A stretch of DNA of 57,374 nt from Rhizoclosmatium globosum (lineage: Eukaryota > Chytridiomycota > Chytridiomycetes > Chytridiales > Chytriomycetaceae): assembly GCA_002104985.1 (NCBI GenBank), contig MCGO01000229.1:1-57374 (forward strand), given 5' to 3'. Below are positions 9,093 to 25,993 of the stretch, piece after piece. Position numbers and translations under genes: made by a program. Each line of letters opens with the position of its first letter. Positions within the stretch are counted from its first letter, which is position 1. The notes below the pieces were generated by a model. The model saw nothing but the letters and a program-made list of their open reading frames with translations. It ran no database searches and was not told the DNA's origin.

Positions 9093-11784
9093 TTATTGGT
9101 TGTCAATCACTTGTTGCACAAAATCGTTGTATGCTCCCACAAACTTACTACCAAAAAAACGAAAGGCGAAGTCACTTTGTAAGTTAACGCAAATGATATG
9201 ACCAGTCCCAGCTGGACCAGATCGGAACTCACTTTTCATGGCGGGAGCAATGTCAGGTAACTCAAAGCGCATATGAACAAAACGAAGGTTTTGTTCTTCG
9301 GAAAAACATTCTGAATGAACCAACTGTTGGCTTTTATACCATGCCTCAGGTTTCATAGTCTTGATGTTTTCCCAAGATTCTTCTGCTGCAACGTACATTG
9401 TTGACAGAGAATTGCGCGTTGATGTTGTCTTAATGTGACAAGAAAAGACAGAATAACGGAGGTCAGGCCCTGCATTTACAGCAGGGAGTACAACGTAAGG
9501 AAATGAAGGATTGCATAGCTGCTGAAGAAATGTATCACCATCTTTCTCTCTGCGACAATCAAGGATTCCCACCGGTTTTTGAATATTCATGTCGTTCACC
9601 CATTGGGGCAAAAGTACCCTCAGCTGCGGTTCTTGCCACCATGCTTGCATAAATCGAACTGAAATAATGAGTTCCATCCAATGTCCACGCTCTTGAGGAG
9701 TTAAATTCAGTGGGGTCAGAGGAGCAAATATTTGGTTTGCAAAGTACATTTGCAGAGCTTCTGGATCCGTGTTTGATAGGAAATTCATGGCGGCAGAAAG
9801 AACAATAGGTTCAGCCATGGACGCCTTCCAAGCTTCATGATTAAAATCCACCATCACCAAACTAGTGGAAACCAGGTCCAAATCCTCCTTAAAAAGTATG
9901 CTGGAACCGTTTCCAAACATTGATGCAACACATAACTTCAGGAGTATTCCAGAAACAAGTTTTTTTGAATTGAAAGTGACGTCGTGGTCACCAATAATTG
10001 GCTCAATAACATCAGAGCACCGCTCTTTCCAAAAGTAATAAGGCGATGTGTGCAAGACTGAAGAGCCAAAGTCTGTTGTCATCTCACGGCGGTACAGATC
10101 AAACGACTGTGCAACATTATTTGACAGAATGAGTTTGCTGAGGAAGGAAGTGAAGAATCGAGGACGGCCTTGTAAGAATTGCGAAATAGTTTCAAACTCA
10201 TTTCGACATTGTTGGAAGACTTTGTCTTGAATCCACTTTGAACACAGAGAATATATCTGGGAAGGATTGAGGTACGTGAATTTCGTGAAGACATGAATGT
10301 CTGACACGGATGGCTTCCCCCCTGCAGCGGAAAATATCAAGTCCATGTTTCGTATTCTCATATGAGTTCCACACCAGATGGATTTCAGGCCAAAGTTGCT
10401 GACACATTCTGCCATAAATGAAAAGAGGGGCCTTGGATATATGATTATGTTGTTTGAAATGAGGCGCTGGTCAGGTTTTGAAGAACGGTAATCAAATTTG
10501 AGAATAGTCAGAAGGTATTGTGACTCGTCGAAAATCACTCTTCCGTTGAATTTCCGCTTCATGGAATTAAACAGCTCAAGTACGATTTCGGCAGGAAACG
10601 TCGCAAATTGGGTATAAATGTCTTCAAATATTAGCTGCGTTCGTCGGCTTTGTTGGAAACATAGCCACTCAAATTTTTGAAGGTTTGGATTGTGCTGAAT
10701 AAGTAAGCTTAGAACGAGCATGCGAGTGCCTATTAAGGCTCGGATACACTTCTTTGAGACACTTTCAAAGCGTTCCTGGTTGATTTCTGTCTTAATGATC
10801 GGTATTTTCGCTTCCAGTTGACTGATTAATGTCACGAGGTCGGCATCCTTTGTGCAATCAAAATAGATGCACCATTCGTGTCTTGCATAATCGAAACAAG
10901 TACGAGTTTTGCCACAACCACTGACCCCAATAAGGATAATAGTTTTTTGCTTGATGCTAATCAGTTCATCAACTGGCATCTTCACGCCAATCGATACTTC
11001 GTCATCATATATCTCACTGGAGTAAAGCAGGTCGGGAACTCCGTCGACTCCTTGTATTTTGAGCGTCAGCATATTTGCAGGCTGATAAATTGCTTCAATT
11101 GACTCTTGTACTGTGAAAGCATTCTTGTTCACACCATCTATCTGAACGCGAGCAGAAAGATGCTTAAGGGCCAATTCAAGACTGATTGTACTTTGGCTAA
11201 ATACAATTTCGCTGTTGCCTGTCAGTGAGGCCATGGAATTTGTTGGAGCTTTATAGCTCATTAGTAGATGAAGCGAAACTGAAATTGTGCCTCACAAGTT
11301 TTGGTTGGAATCAGAACCAGCACATGATACAGTTCTTCAGGGAGCGATGAAGTAAAGAATGCAACTTTCTTCATTGAGTTCATAACCTGTTGTTTGCAGT
11401 GCTTTATCGTTAGGGAACGACGAGACTCTTCTGAAACAAACCAACCTTGAAGGTCAAACCATCTCCCCTCGAGAGACACGCCCCAGGGGCCAGACGAAAC
11501 ATGGATGTACGATCTTCAGTCAGCTCTGGTGCTTTGAGATAAGCTTCAAGAGCGAAGAAGTCCCGACAAGTTCCAAGCTCTGATGCAGTCAACCCCCCTA
11601 CTTCAACTTGTCCAATGCCTCCTCTGGAGAGCCGGACAAGAGTGAGTTCCACTGACTTTGAAATCTCTTTTTCAGAACGTATGGCGCGCTTCAGGTCTCC
11701 AACTGTAAGCGATACGTCAAAGTCAATTGGAAATGGTGTGAGGTTGTCATCATTGGAGAGTACGCAGAAGATTTTTGAAATCAT
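9093..11784 (-). CDS. Crinkler-type protein: Ub-like header, P-loop NTPase, possible nuclease
   Basis: Three exons are inferred: 11511-11784, 11296-11430 and 9093-11248, giving 854 residues. The second intron (47 bases) has GTGAGG and a CTACTAAT branch-like site. The first intron (80 bases) is less certain; a one-base error near 11465 is the alternative. The N-terminus (FCVLSNDDNLTPFPIDFD...TVGDLKRAI) is the ubiquitin-like header of Crinkler proteins. HVLVLIP at about residues 127-133 is the motif that ends that header. Residues 244-251, GVSGCGKT, form a Walker A loop and GRVIFDESQ a Walker B-like segment. Near the C-terminus, AGPDLRYSVFSCHIKTT could be a degenerate PD-(D/E)XK core, which is inference. 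Family knowledge: Crinklers of oomycetes and chytrids are host-directed or intragenomic-conflict proteins. No signal peptide is visible. It sits next to a decayed repeat element. Confidence 0.8.
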
Positions 11785-12330
11785 TTTTTTCTATTTATAT
11801 AAAAAAAATATAGTGCATCTGATGTGCAATCTAGCGGCCTCGTCCAACGCCTGTGGCAGACGCAATTGTCGAGCAACGCAGAAAGTTTCAACATTGGTTT
11901 GGTTTGATATTGAGTTACGCAAGTGATATCGATTTGAACTTCTCAATCCATTCTGGACTCACAAGGCGATGCGCATAATATTTCTCTTCTTTTTTTTTCT
12001 TTTGGATGAGCTACAGGCGGAGTTGAGAAAGGCCGTTGGTTGTGCCGGCGTTGCTTACAACTTTGGGGATCACCACAAGCAGTTAACTTTCTTTGTGGTC
12101 TCTGTGGCTCTTTTCTCAAGAGAAAATGAGCGACGAAACTGCTTGGAATGAAAAGTCACTGCAAAGGCGATTTGGACATTCGCCAACAGGACCTCTGCAC
12201 AATTTGTCAGAGCTATTTGGTTTCCACAAACCTATTGCAGAGACGACTGCAAGAACTGTGGATTAATGGGATACCGCTGTACTCATACTGCAGACAACGA
12301 AATATCGATTCTCCTCGATGCTAGTACTCT
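11785..12330. other. upstream region of Crinkler gene, no gene seen
   Basis: Only short frames occur. The T-rich run at 11983-12000 and scattered AT blocks are unremarkable. It presumably holds the promoter of the minus-strand Crinkler gene. Confidence 0.4.
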
Positions 12331-12576
12331 TTTTGGACAGTCATGTGACATCAATCAATATACACCGCCAAACCATTTTTCCGACAGAATTCCTACATAA
12401 TGACTGTTCTGTAGGAATTCTGTAAACATAGTTGACGGAATTACTAAATAATTTTGACAGAACGTGATGTGGAATATTTTGTCTCAAGTTTTCACGGAAT
12501 TACCACATAATTACTACAGAATTACCACAGAATTCGGTCAAGCCGTTGTGTGACGTGGAGTAACAAAGTTGTTTTT

Positions 12577-12652
12577 CCAAAATGCGCTTTGAACCAGGGA
12601 CACGTTCACTGTTTCTCCGCGCTCTAACCATCAACCTATTTCTCTAGCGCTC
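12577..12652 (-). other. tRNA-like sequence, possible SINE head or tRNA pseudogene
   Basis: Read on the minus strand, GAGCGCT near the start can pair with AGCGCAT near the end, with one mismatch and one G-U. Between them are GATGGTTAGAGCGCGGAG (like a tRNA D-arm and A box) and CCCTGGTTCAAAG (like a T-arm and B box). The 3' half of the T-stem is missing, so a working tRNA is unlikely. It lies just inside the left subterminal repeats of the element at 12355-14312. Confidence 0.35.
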
Positions 12653-12921
12653 ATCTGACAACTCAAGCATTATTTATCAGCGTAAAAGTTCTGAAACGTA
12701 ACGGTGCAAGTCATAAGGAGAGATGAAAGGGCAGATAAATATGTGTTCTATAAAAAGTGATACATTAGATCATAGTCTAAAGATCTAACCAAGTCAATCA
12801 CCACAAAATGAAGAATGACTTTGCGTGTACTGTTATTGAGTTTGCAGAATAAATCAAAATTTGGTGATTATATTTTCTTCTTATCAGAACAGTTTAATGA
12901 GGAAGAAGACACAAGTTGTTG

Positions 12922-13371
12922 ATGGAAAAAACGCTGTGTCGAAGTTCCCTCCAAAAACCACATCCAAAGCACGAACACAATGCTCTCGTCCATGATGGAT
13001 CAACAATTCATCTGGCAATGAGGGATAAGAACAGTGGCGTCCTAAGGTACAATCTACAACTCCATTCTCGCATCCTCCTTCTCGTCTTTATTAACAGCTC
13101 AAACCAACCATACTCCTTATTTCTGGAACAATCACAATTGCAGCCACTGCTTTCAACTGAATGGCGCGAGAACCTCTATTGCTGGCAGGCAATCGATGTC
13201 CTTTCCCCTTATTTTCGAAACAAAGGTCTTCTGAATCACCAACACCAGCAGCAACAGAGGTACCTTGGTAGCCAGTGCCCTTGCTTCAAACCGTTCCGCG
13301 ATCAGGGTGACAACGAGGATTGGAAGGATTCAATTAGATACGCTACAAAGCAATGTATACTGTTGTTCTAA
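12922..13371 (+). pseudogene. open frame of 149 codons inside the decayed element
   Basis: The frame begins MEKTLCRSSLQKPHPK and ends with KQCILLF. I do not recognise it and no splice extension keeps it open. It may be a remnant of a protein once carried by the element, or a chance frame. No catalytic motif such as DDE or RNase H is visible. Confidence 0.25.
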
Positions 13372-14312
13372 GTTAGTGATTCTCTTTTAGTCAATCTCAC
13401 GTTCGTCCAGTCAAAGATCCGTGATGCCACTCTCAACACGACTGCCGGCAGTTCTTGGAGATATCACAGCGTTGCGACCAACGGAATGATATCTGTCGAG
13501 TTCTATTGATGTAGGTGTATATTCTTGATTGAGTTTTTCTTACTTCATATTTGCAGCTGGATCCTACTTCTGGCAGCTGCTAGTTGTGCGCGTGTGTGTC
13601 AGGTTGGTTCCAACTGTAATCGAACATTTGCTGAGCTCATTATTCTAGGTCGAGAATGAAGCAGTGCAACTGCAACGTGTGCCATATTGGGGCTTATGGT
13701 GGAAGCAGCGTTCTGTTGGCGAAGCAGATTTGAAAATTGAACGGGTTGTGTTGATGGTCTGTGCTTCATTTGAAAGTGTCAAAGCATCTAATCCGTTCAC
13801 ATAGATACGTTAGACATCATGGAAAGAAATGGGTCGCGTAAGGGATTTTAAACGCAGAACTCGCCCGTGTTACCTCCATGCGAGGTAATTATTTACTCTG
13901 TATGCCCGAATCTAAAATCTCTTCGATATTTAGCAGTACTTCTTCGCAGTGAGAATGTAAACTTAAAACTGAGGTTCTCAATGACAACGAAGCCACCGGT
14001 GGTGAAGATGCCTGTAAGAAGTGTGAGTCATACAGCTATTATCTTCTTCTTTTCCTCTTTTTTCTCGTTTCTTGTTTTAAATAAACAACATTTATCATTA
14101 TAACTTAATTGAGGCAAATCGGATCGGAAGCAGCCATCTCCATCCCGGGCTCGGCCAAATTCCCACAGAATTGCGACAGCATTCCGACAGAATTTTCGGT
14201 GGAATGTTATGTAGCAACACATAATGTAGGAATTCTGTAGAACCAGTATGACAGAATTTTCCACAGAATTTCCACAGAATTCCTGTCGCAAGCGGGTTGG
14301 CGGTGTAAGCTC

Positions 14313-15819
14313 CACATTCCACCTTTGCACTGAACCCAAAACTCCAAAACATCCTACATCCCCTTAAACGGTGGCACATAAGAAGTCGAATCGAACGCCC
14401 AGAAATATGTACATTGCAAGTGACTCACTCGACAATTTATTCTTGCTTTGCACTGGACAGTGCGACTCGAGTTTTATTTATTTTTGAATACAGCCTTTAA
14501 CCGCTTTTTAATACAGTGCTCTCGACGGCGCAATCTAATAAGAAGTCTTCAGAATATATATGAAACCGGTTTTCTTGCAACACTTGCTGCTAGGATATCA
14601 GAAGCTTCGGTTGATCGGATCAAAGCAAACCTATCATATAGTGAAGAAACGCACTTGCCGATTCTAGCGCCGCTCTTGCCGCTACAAGAGCTGTCGTTGA
14701 CTTCTCCAGATCTACCCTTCCTCCTTCAATTCTACATCTCTTACCAAAAACCCAGGTTCAGACCATTTCCATTGACTATTGACATCCTTCCATTCCCTCA
14801 TTTCGTTCTTGACGACAGCATCATACGAGACAGCCGCTTCGACTGCTGCTTCTGCGTGAACAACTCCTTGCTGTGCGATTTGGAGGCGTTCCATTACCAG
14901 ATTTTTATGATGAAATCGCTGCCTCTCCATTACTGCCCAAACCCATCTCAAAACTGAAAAATCATTCGGTATCTGGGGACAAGGCCAGTCGAACCAGTTC
15001 GATGTCAAGCATTGCTGTTTCGTTGTATGACGAATGTCTTGGATTTTTGATTGATTTGTTTGACTACTTTATCCCTTCTACTTCCTTTTTGAGTCCGGAC
15101 ATTCACAGAAATTCCTCACTGCTGTTTCTCCCACCTTCGCCCAAAACCCCGAAACGCGTTGCTTTCCTCATTCTCTTTAGCCGCGTCATCATCCATTCAT
15201 CAGGTGCGCATCTGTATTATAAAGAAGGCATAAAGAATGAGAGAACTAACTGTCTCCTTCTCTGATAAACCTTACAAACCTCCTGTCAACAAACACTACC
15301 TCCGACCCTGTCCATCGCCGATTCTCCGCTCCTTCATCAACTCTATTCAATCAAACCCTCACTCGCACAGATTATTAGAATCATCTAGAACTTATCCGTT
15401 GTTTGCCTCTTTTTCCTGAGGTAAGAGCCTATGTCACCCGTCAACCTCAGGAAGAAATTTGCCCTTCCTCGTGGCCTTGTACTGCATAAATGGAAGCCGA
15501 ATGTGGTTTATGCGAAGGCTGAGATTGCATTCGCGGATCTTGCGTCGTTAAACGTTGTTGTTTTTAACCTTAATCGTTATAGACCTTGCATCCGCACTGC
15601 TCGCGTCTGATATTCTATTTTGCTTTCAGTTTTATTTGGCTTGAAAAAATGTACGTGCTCTAATATGCTTACGCCCTTTTGAATGACCATATTCTGACGT
15701 GTATTTATTATCAGCCTATCTGTATTTTACCTTCACGTCCTATTCTTCCGCCAATTCGTACGTTTGATAAATCCTTTCTGCTTTTAAGTCTAATTTGATT
15801 GCGGTCAGTGCTGAACGCG
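14313..15819. other. 1.5 kb without a confident gene
   Basis: Several overlapping frames occur: plus strand 14448-14957, 14873-15265 and 15237-15419, and minus strand 14712-15008. None has a domain, and none joins the others by clear splice sites. The plus-strand piece near 14900-15070 (DEIAASPLLPKPISKLK...) reads somewhat protein-like and could belong to an unrecognised gene. The right part should hold the cyclin promoter. Confidence 0.4.
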
Positions 15820-17650
15820 ATGATGTCTGGTCCTACCCCTCCTACTGGCACTCCAGAAGCATGCAAGTTCAAGACGGAGATCCCTCTTCATAAAGCTAAA
15901 GCTTATGCATATGGAAATGTGAGTGGATTGCAGAAATTAATTTCGATGTTTTTCCAACATATTCCATCCTTCCAGGCAAGGTTGACTCCGAGTGAAGACA
16001 CCATGCCTTCTGCTGTTGATCTCTGTGAGTTATTACCTATTGCCTTTGAATTAAACTGATGATTCCGTTGATTTTAAGCGTTGTACGCGGACGAAGACGA
16101 TAATCTTGAAGCCGAACGAGACAAACTCCTCTTTGACACCAAGAACGCTAAATCTGTACCTCTCGCACAACTCCCAATGCCCCTAGTTGACTCGACTTTC
16201 GGATCCAATATGAACAACAGCGCGTTTGTTTTCAGACATCCAGTGACTCCAATCAACTCCGACCCGATGTTTGGATCTCCCAGCACACCCACATTTGAAT
16301 CGCGTTCGAACTCTCCTGCAGTCTTTGATAACCGCTGCGTGACTCCGTCTGCCAACTTGGCGTGCGAAGAAGCGACCAGACGAATGAACGAGAAAATGGC
16401 TGAACGTCCCGATCGCAAGTTGCATGCTGAATTATTGACTTCGCTTAGTTATGTGAGCAGTTTTGATATTTAACACCATTAGAAGTCCCCACTAAATTGC
16501 TTTCTAGGAGAAAAATAGGGAGTTGGGTCGGCTCATCAAGAGAATTGAACGGCTGCAGGATTCTGAAGACGAATTCAAAACCTTTGCATCACCTTCATGT
16601 GGGAACCCTGAAATTGACGAGCCGTCGCTCATGATTGAGTGTTCTTTCATTGGAGAAGTACATTACATTAATCGATGGCTTAGTTATTCACTCATGCTTC
16701 CATTTTGGTATAGGTTTGCACCTATTTGGAGTTTAGCAGAAAAACCTACCACTCAGCTATTGCTATGCTTCATTACTTCCTCTCAAAATTCCAAAACCTT
16801 CAGCTTGAGCATTTTCAGGCTTTGGGTGCCGCCATGGTTTTGATTGCAGCTAAAATTGAGGTTACGCTCGTTGTCAAACTTATTTTGTATTTCTAACTGA
16901 TGCTATAGGAAACGGATTTGGTGACTGTTGAGAATGTTGCGTATTGGTCCGAAAGACCCGAGGAGGATTGCAACCTGATGATTCTTTTTGAGAACCATTT
17001 TATGTGCGGTGTAAGTAGTTTCAATCTGCTTGTGTTGCGAAGTGACAGATACTGATGTGGTGTACTAGTTCGACGGATCAGTTCCTCTCACAATTGTAAC
17101 TACATATGAATGGTTCATGATGTATCATCAGCTTTATGCCCATTCCCAAATATCTTACAACACAAGCAACATGCCTATAGACGATGATGTCTTACGCGAC
17201 ATGGACATTGTTATAATTGAGTCAGCGTTTTCTCGTTACAGCTATAGCTTATTGGCGGCTGCATTGTTCAGGAAAGTTTGTAGCGGCAATGACGGTTTGT
17301 TTTGATTATATAATGCTCAACCTCTTAGCATAAAGTTTAGTGTGCTTCAGCCGTTGTACTGGATACAAAAAGTCCCAAGTTGCGAACGTCGAGTTACTTA
17401 TCGAAGATTTCCGTATTAAATGGAAAGTTGGAAGTTTGATGAATGGTACAGATACAATGGAAACTGACGAACCACAAGAAGAACATCAATGGAATCAACC
17501 ACCTTTGGCTCTCACTGTGGATGAATTGGTATGTTACATGTGGACATCTGCCCCGTTCTTAATCAGTTCTTGATAGTTGAGCCACTGGAACAAGTAGGAA
17601 GCATAATCAATGGTTTTGTAGTGGGGATTTGTTGTGGATTGCGGGTATAG
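15820..17650 (+). CDS. cyclin-box protein (cyclin A/B-like)
   Basis: Nine exons are inferred: 15820-15918, 15976-16024, 16079-16452, 16508-16657, 16714-16860, 16909-17010, 17069-17279, 17341-17528 and 17567-17650, for 467 residues. Residues 1-200 are Ser/Pro-rich with no domain. The first cyclin fold is at about 215-315: HYFLSKFQNLQLEHFQALG then AAMVLIAAKIEE, the classic helix 3 signature, then YEWFMMYHQ. The second fold is at about 340-410: ESAFSRYSYSLLAAALF then CTGYKKSQVANVE, matching the YTGY helix of mitotic cyclins. The junction at 17279/17341 was chosen because it preserves that motif. It should bind and activate a cyclin-dependent kinase. The last short exon is the least certain part. 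It lies 165 bases upstream of the ROCK-like kinase, same strand. Confidence 0.75.
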
Positions 17651-17815
17651 GGACTGCGTATACTTTTGGCAGGAGTTATGTTTATTCTTTGACTGTTGTG
17701 GTTGTTAGTTTTCTTCTTTGTTGGAAAATGAGCTCTTGTTACTTTGTTGACAGCCTCACTTGAAATTGTCAGCAACCTCCAAAGAGACCCAATCTAGCTC
17801 ATCGATTCTAAGTGA

Positions 17816-22725
<4,910 letters not shown>

Positions 22726-22779
22726 AATAGCCTTGTGTCACTTTGAAGGTATTCTCATTTTGTCCGAACCGACAAGAAA

Positions 22780-24241
22780 ATGTCCCACTCAACATCGACG
22801 CGATCGCTGACATCAGTTGGATCCGGCACACTGGAAAGCGCCGAGTTGGCGTTTCCTCTGAGTGAGTTTTGCGGGTTTAATGGCGAGTTAGTTGGCTTTG
22901 GCCAGTACTGGGAGGCGGTTCGAGGCGAGGCATCCAAGTCTGCTAGGGACGCACCACCGAGGGTTTCTAGGGTTTCTAGGGTTCCCAGGGTTGCGAGGGC
23001 ACCTTCCAGGCCTAGCAGACCACCTAGCAGACCACCAAGTGCGAGACCGGTCAGTCGGGCCACAGCGACGTCAACCAGACAAGACCACCTTCAACTTCAA
23101 CAAGAAAACACTTCATCCTTTGCAAAACAACCTTCATCAAACGCGACAACTCGATCAAAATCTTCTCCGCCAAAACCACTTTCTCAAAAACACCAACGTC
23201 CAAACTCAAACGCACGAATCATCAACGGCCCAAACGACTTGAAGGTTCGCGCGGCTTCCCGGGCTTCAAAGGCGGCTTCTTCCATCGCGAACAACAGTAA
23301 CCATCACCGATCTGTGGCTGGAATCCTGAAACCAGCAACTCACACCAACAAACCAGCTTCACACGCGACTGTACCCCAACCTACAACCCACAAACACAGA
23401 CAGACTCAACACCCACCCTCCTTTGTCGTCAGACACGTCAACGAAAATGAAGTATTCCCGGATGAACTCGAGAAACCGCTGATTGGCGCCCCCGTTCCAA
23501 TCACTTCGTCAAAGAAGTTTATGAAGAAACGTCCCATATCGTCACTCAAGAACGCAACAGCGAGCGGTGTTAGTGATCTGGATCAAAGACAACCTATAGC
23601 GAACGACCAAGAAAATACTGGTCCCATCAGTTGAGTTCCCTATTTGACATATCTCACATAATACTAATTTCGGCAAAATAGACCTCAACCTGCCCCCACA
23701 AATACTCTCGAAGCTGAACAAATTCACGCACGAGAAATCAAATATCCTACGAGCTATCCAACGCCTCAAGACACAATACGCACGAACTATAGGATCACCA
23801 TTCCGTCGCACCCCAATCCCACATTCCCCAACTCGCTTTACATCTGTAACAGTTGAATCCCCATCTGTAAAACCCACAGTTTTTGCAACCTCTGTTCGTC
23901 CTCCAAGTCCTTTGAAACTGCACCGCCGCACAAAGAGCCCAGGCTCCTACATCCCCATCATTTCTCCCACCCGTTCCTTGAAATCACCCATGCGGAAGAA
24001 CGCCAACTCTCCAGAAAAGAAATCGCCCTCAAAACTCGCATCTCTTCGATACGCAAATGCATATGCTCTACAAGACGCTGAAGTGTCCGACAGAGTCCCG
24101 TTCGTGCCTAGCTTAATTCGGGATATCAAACGAGCGTTTCCTCCGTTGGAACCGGAAGAGAATCCACGACGGAAGCGGTTCAAGGTTGAATTGCAGAAGG
24201 CTTGGACATGGAATTTGGAGTTGGGGTTGGCTGATTACTGA
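22780..24241 (+). CDS. basic low-complexity protein of unknown function
   Basis: Two exons, 22780-23629 and 23682-24241, join in frame to 469 residues. The intron is 52 bases (GTTGAG...AAATAG). I do not recognise the family. Residues 1-55 contain an aromatic block (SEFCGFNGELVGFGQYWEAV). Residues 60-280 are Ser/Pro/Arg/Lys-rich with short SRVSRVPRVAR-type repeats. The second exon has many SP/TP sites (SPLKL, SPTRS, SPEKKSPSK), as in substrates of proline-directed kinases. The C-terminus KRFKVELQKAWTWNLELGLADY is aromatic and conserved-looking. It lies 54 bases after ROCK, on the same strand. A cytoskeletal or cell-cycle role would be guesswork from composition. Confidence 0.65.
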
Positions 24242-24450
24242 CTCTTACTGTCACAAAATACAAATAAATAAGTGGATTTGAGTAGAAAGTAAAGAAGCGA
24301 GTTGGTTACATAATGGATCAGCTGACTTTGACGGGCGGGATCGGAATCAACCGGAAGTGGCACACTGAGAACCTTGTTCCGATTATCAATCCTAGTTCCA
24401 TGAGTTTTCCCCTCCAACAAAGTTAGAGCAACCACCCACGCAGCCATCTA

Positions 24451-25865
24451 ATGAGCCCTACTGTGACCCTTACTGAAACAGAAACGATAACCCAATTTGA
24501 GGGCGACAAGATTGATCCGAAAATAGAAAGTCTGATGGGTCTCTTCACGCACAACCACCTCACTTCAAGTTTGGATGCCGCCAGTGCAACAGCAACCACC
24601 ACCCACAAACTGGGTCTCAATCGAATGACCAGTCCAATTGTTCCATCGTCGCTCCTTCGATCCAGTTCTGAATTCTCTGAAACTGGTTCGCACAATCTGT
24701 TGCATCACCACCACCTTCAGTCAAGTCCCTTGTCGTCTCTTGCTCCGGACCTTCCTCTTCGTTCTCCTTCGTCTCAAACTATCTCAAAAAAGGTGTCGTC
24801 AGGAAGAGTATCCTCACTGAGAGACCCGTCTCCATCAGCATCACCCTCAGCCTCGACTGGAACGACAGCCAAAGACACAACTGCTTCAAAGGTTCAACCA
24901 CAGCCCTCTACGACTCAAACTACCCCAAAACCATCCGGTATTCTCCTGAGTATCCTCCTGTTCCGTAAAGTCCTTCTCCTCAACGACGGACGCGATAAGG
25001 TAACACCCCTTCCTCGAGCCTATCACCCACTCTATTTCTAACTCTCCACATCACAAAAAAGTCCCTCAAAGTCCTCCAATACACTGCAAAAGTCCTCCTC
25101 TGGGTCCGCTTCCTCTCCCTCCAACCCCTAACCCCATCAACATCAAAAACCCTCACATCCCTCATCCCACACATCTCCCTCGCTCGTAAACTCGTCCGCC
25201 TCGGAAACTTCCTCGGTCCTTTCGAATACCTCACAACATCAACCCTCTCTCCTGCATCCATCTTCTCGTTCCTCTCAAACGTCAACGGTCTTCTCACGGG
25301 TATCGCAGACGACACTGCGACGCTTGGGAAACTGAATATCGTCCATCCTGCGAAAGTGTACCAGACGTGGGCGGATAGGTTCTGGTGGATTGGCATTTTG
25401 TTTGATTGGAACGAGACTGTCGCGAAATACCATGATGCGTCGAGGAGGTATCGGTTGTTGGAAGAGAATAAGAGGGTGTTGGGTTTGCAGCTGGAACAGA
25501 GTTTGAGTGGGGCTATGGTGAAAGTCAGTCAACTGCATGTAGATGGGGATGGTGGTGTTTCGGTGGATGGAGGGATTGGGCATGATGTTGTGCGTGGGTT
25601 GATTGGGAAGGCAGATGTCAAGTTGGAGGCGACAGAAAAAGAATTGCTGGGGTACAAGCTTGTACTTAGCAAACTTGTAGCGGATTTCTTGTTTTGCTCG
25701 TTTGATGTGTTTGGGGTTGTGACTAAGGTGGAACGAATGGGTGGGCTCAAAGCAGGAGGAAGAGTCATGGCAACTGCATCGCAACTGCAAAAGCTTCAAG
25801 ATGTTGCGGGCTTGACTGCTGCTATTTTGGGAACATATAAGTTGTACTTGGGGCAAAAGCTGTAA
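24451..25865 (+). CDS. PEX11-family peroxisomal membrane protein
   Basis: Two exons,24451-24999 and 25062-25865, give 450 residues. The intron has a GTAACA donor and an AAAAAAG acceptor. The second exon opens with SLKVLQYTAKVLLW directly after LNDGRDK, the hallmark PEX11 start (GRDK..K..QY..K). ISLARKLVRLGNFLGPFEYL is the second conserved helix. A TLGKLNIVHP...ADRFWWIGILFDW block and a C-terminal hydrophobic helix complete the family. PEX11 proteins bend and elongate peroxisomal membranes before fission. The protein is about twice the usual length: residues 1-170 are a Ser/Thr/Pro-rich N-terminal extension with no domain. No frame break. Confidence 0.85.
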
Positions 25866-25993
25866 TATTTTTTGGCAATGCATTATCAATTTCTTTCCTT
25901 GGTCTAATATTTATCAATGAAATCATTCAAGACATACTTTTATTCAATGGTATACAACAAAGATGCAAATTAACCCAGCACTAACTGTACTCA

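Larger units (their letters stand above)
12355..14312. mobile_element. decayed element with inverted CACCGCCAA ends and ACAGAATT subterminal repeats
   Basis: The left end reads TACACCGCCAAACC near 12359 and continues into CGACAGAATTCCTACATAATG. The right end, read on the other strand from about 14312, is TTACACCGCCAACCC and continues to GACAGGAATTCTG and, further in, CAGAATTCCTACATTATG. The two edges are therefore inverted copies. Both are packed with ACAGAATTCC or GGAATTCTGT units (12380-12540 and 14160-14290). The interior of about 1.6 kb has only eroded frames. No clear target-site duplication was found by eye, so the exact ends are uncertain. The layout fits a non-autonomous or dead DNA transposon. 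Confidence 0.5.

Noticed and set aside
12577..12652. A functional tRNA gene
   Set aside because: The 3' half of the T-stem is missing, so only a tRNA-like remnant or SINE head is claimed.
12355..14312. CRISPR-like array from the repeated ACAGAATTCC units
   Set aside because: Units are irregular in spacing, palindromic and imperfect, and the sequence context is eukaryotic.
14448..15419. Overlapping plus and minus frames upstream of the cyclin as a gene
   Set aside because: No frame has a domain, and no set of splice sites joins them into one protein.
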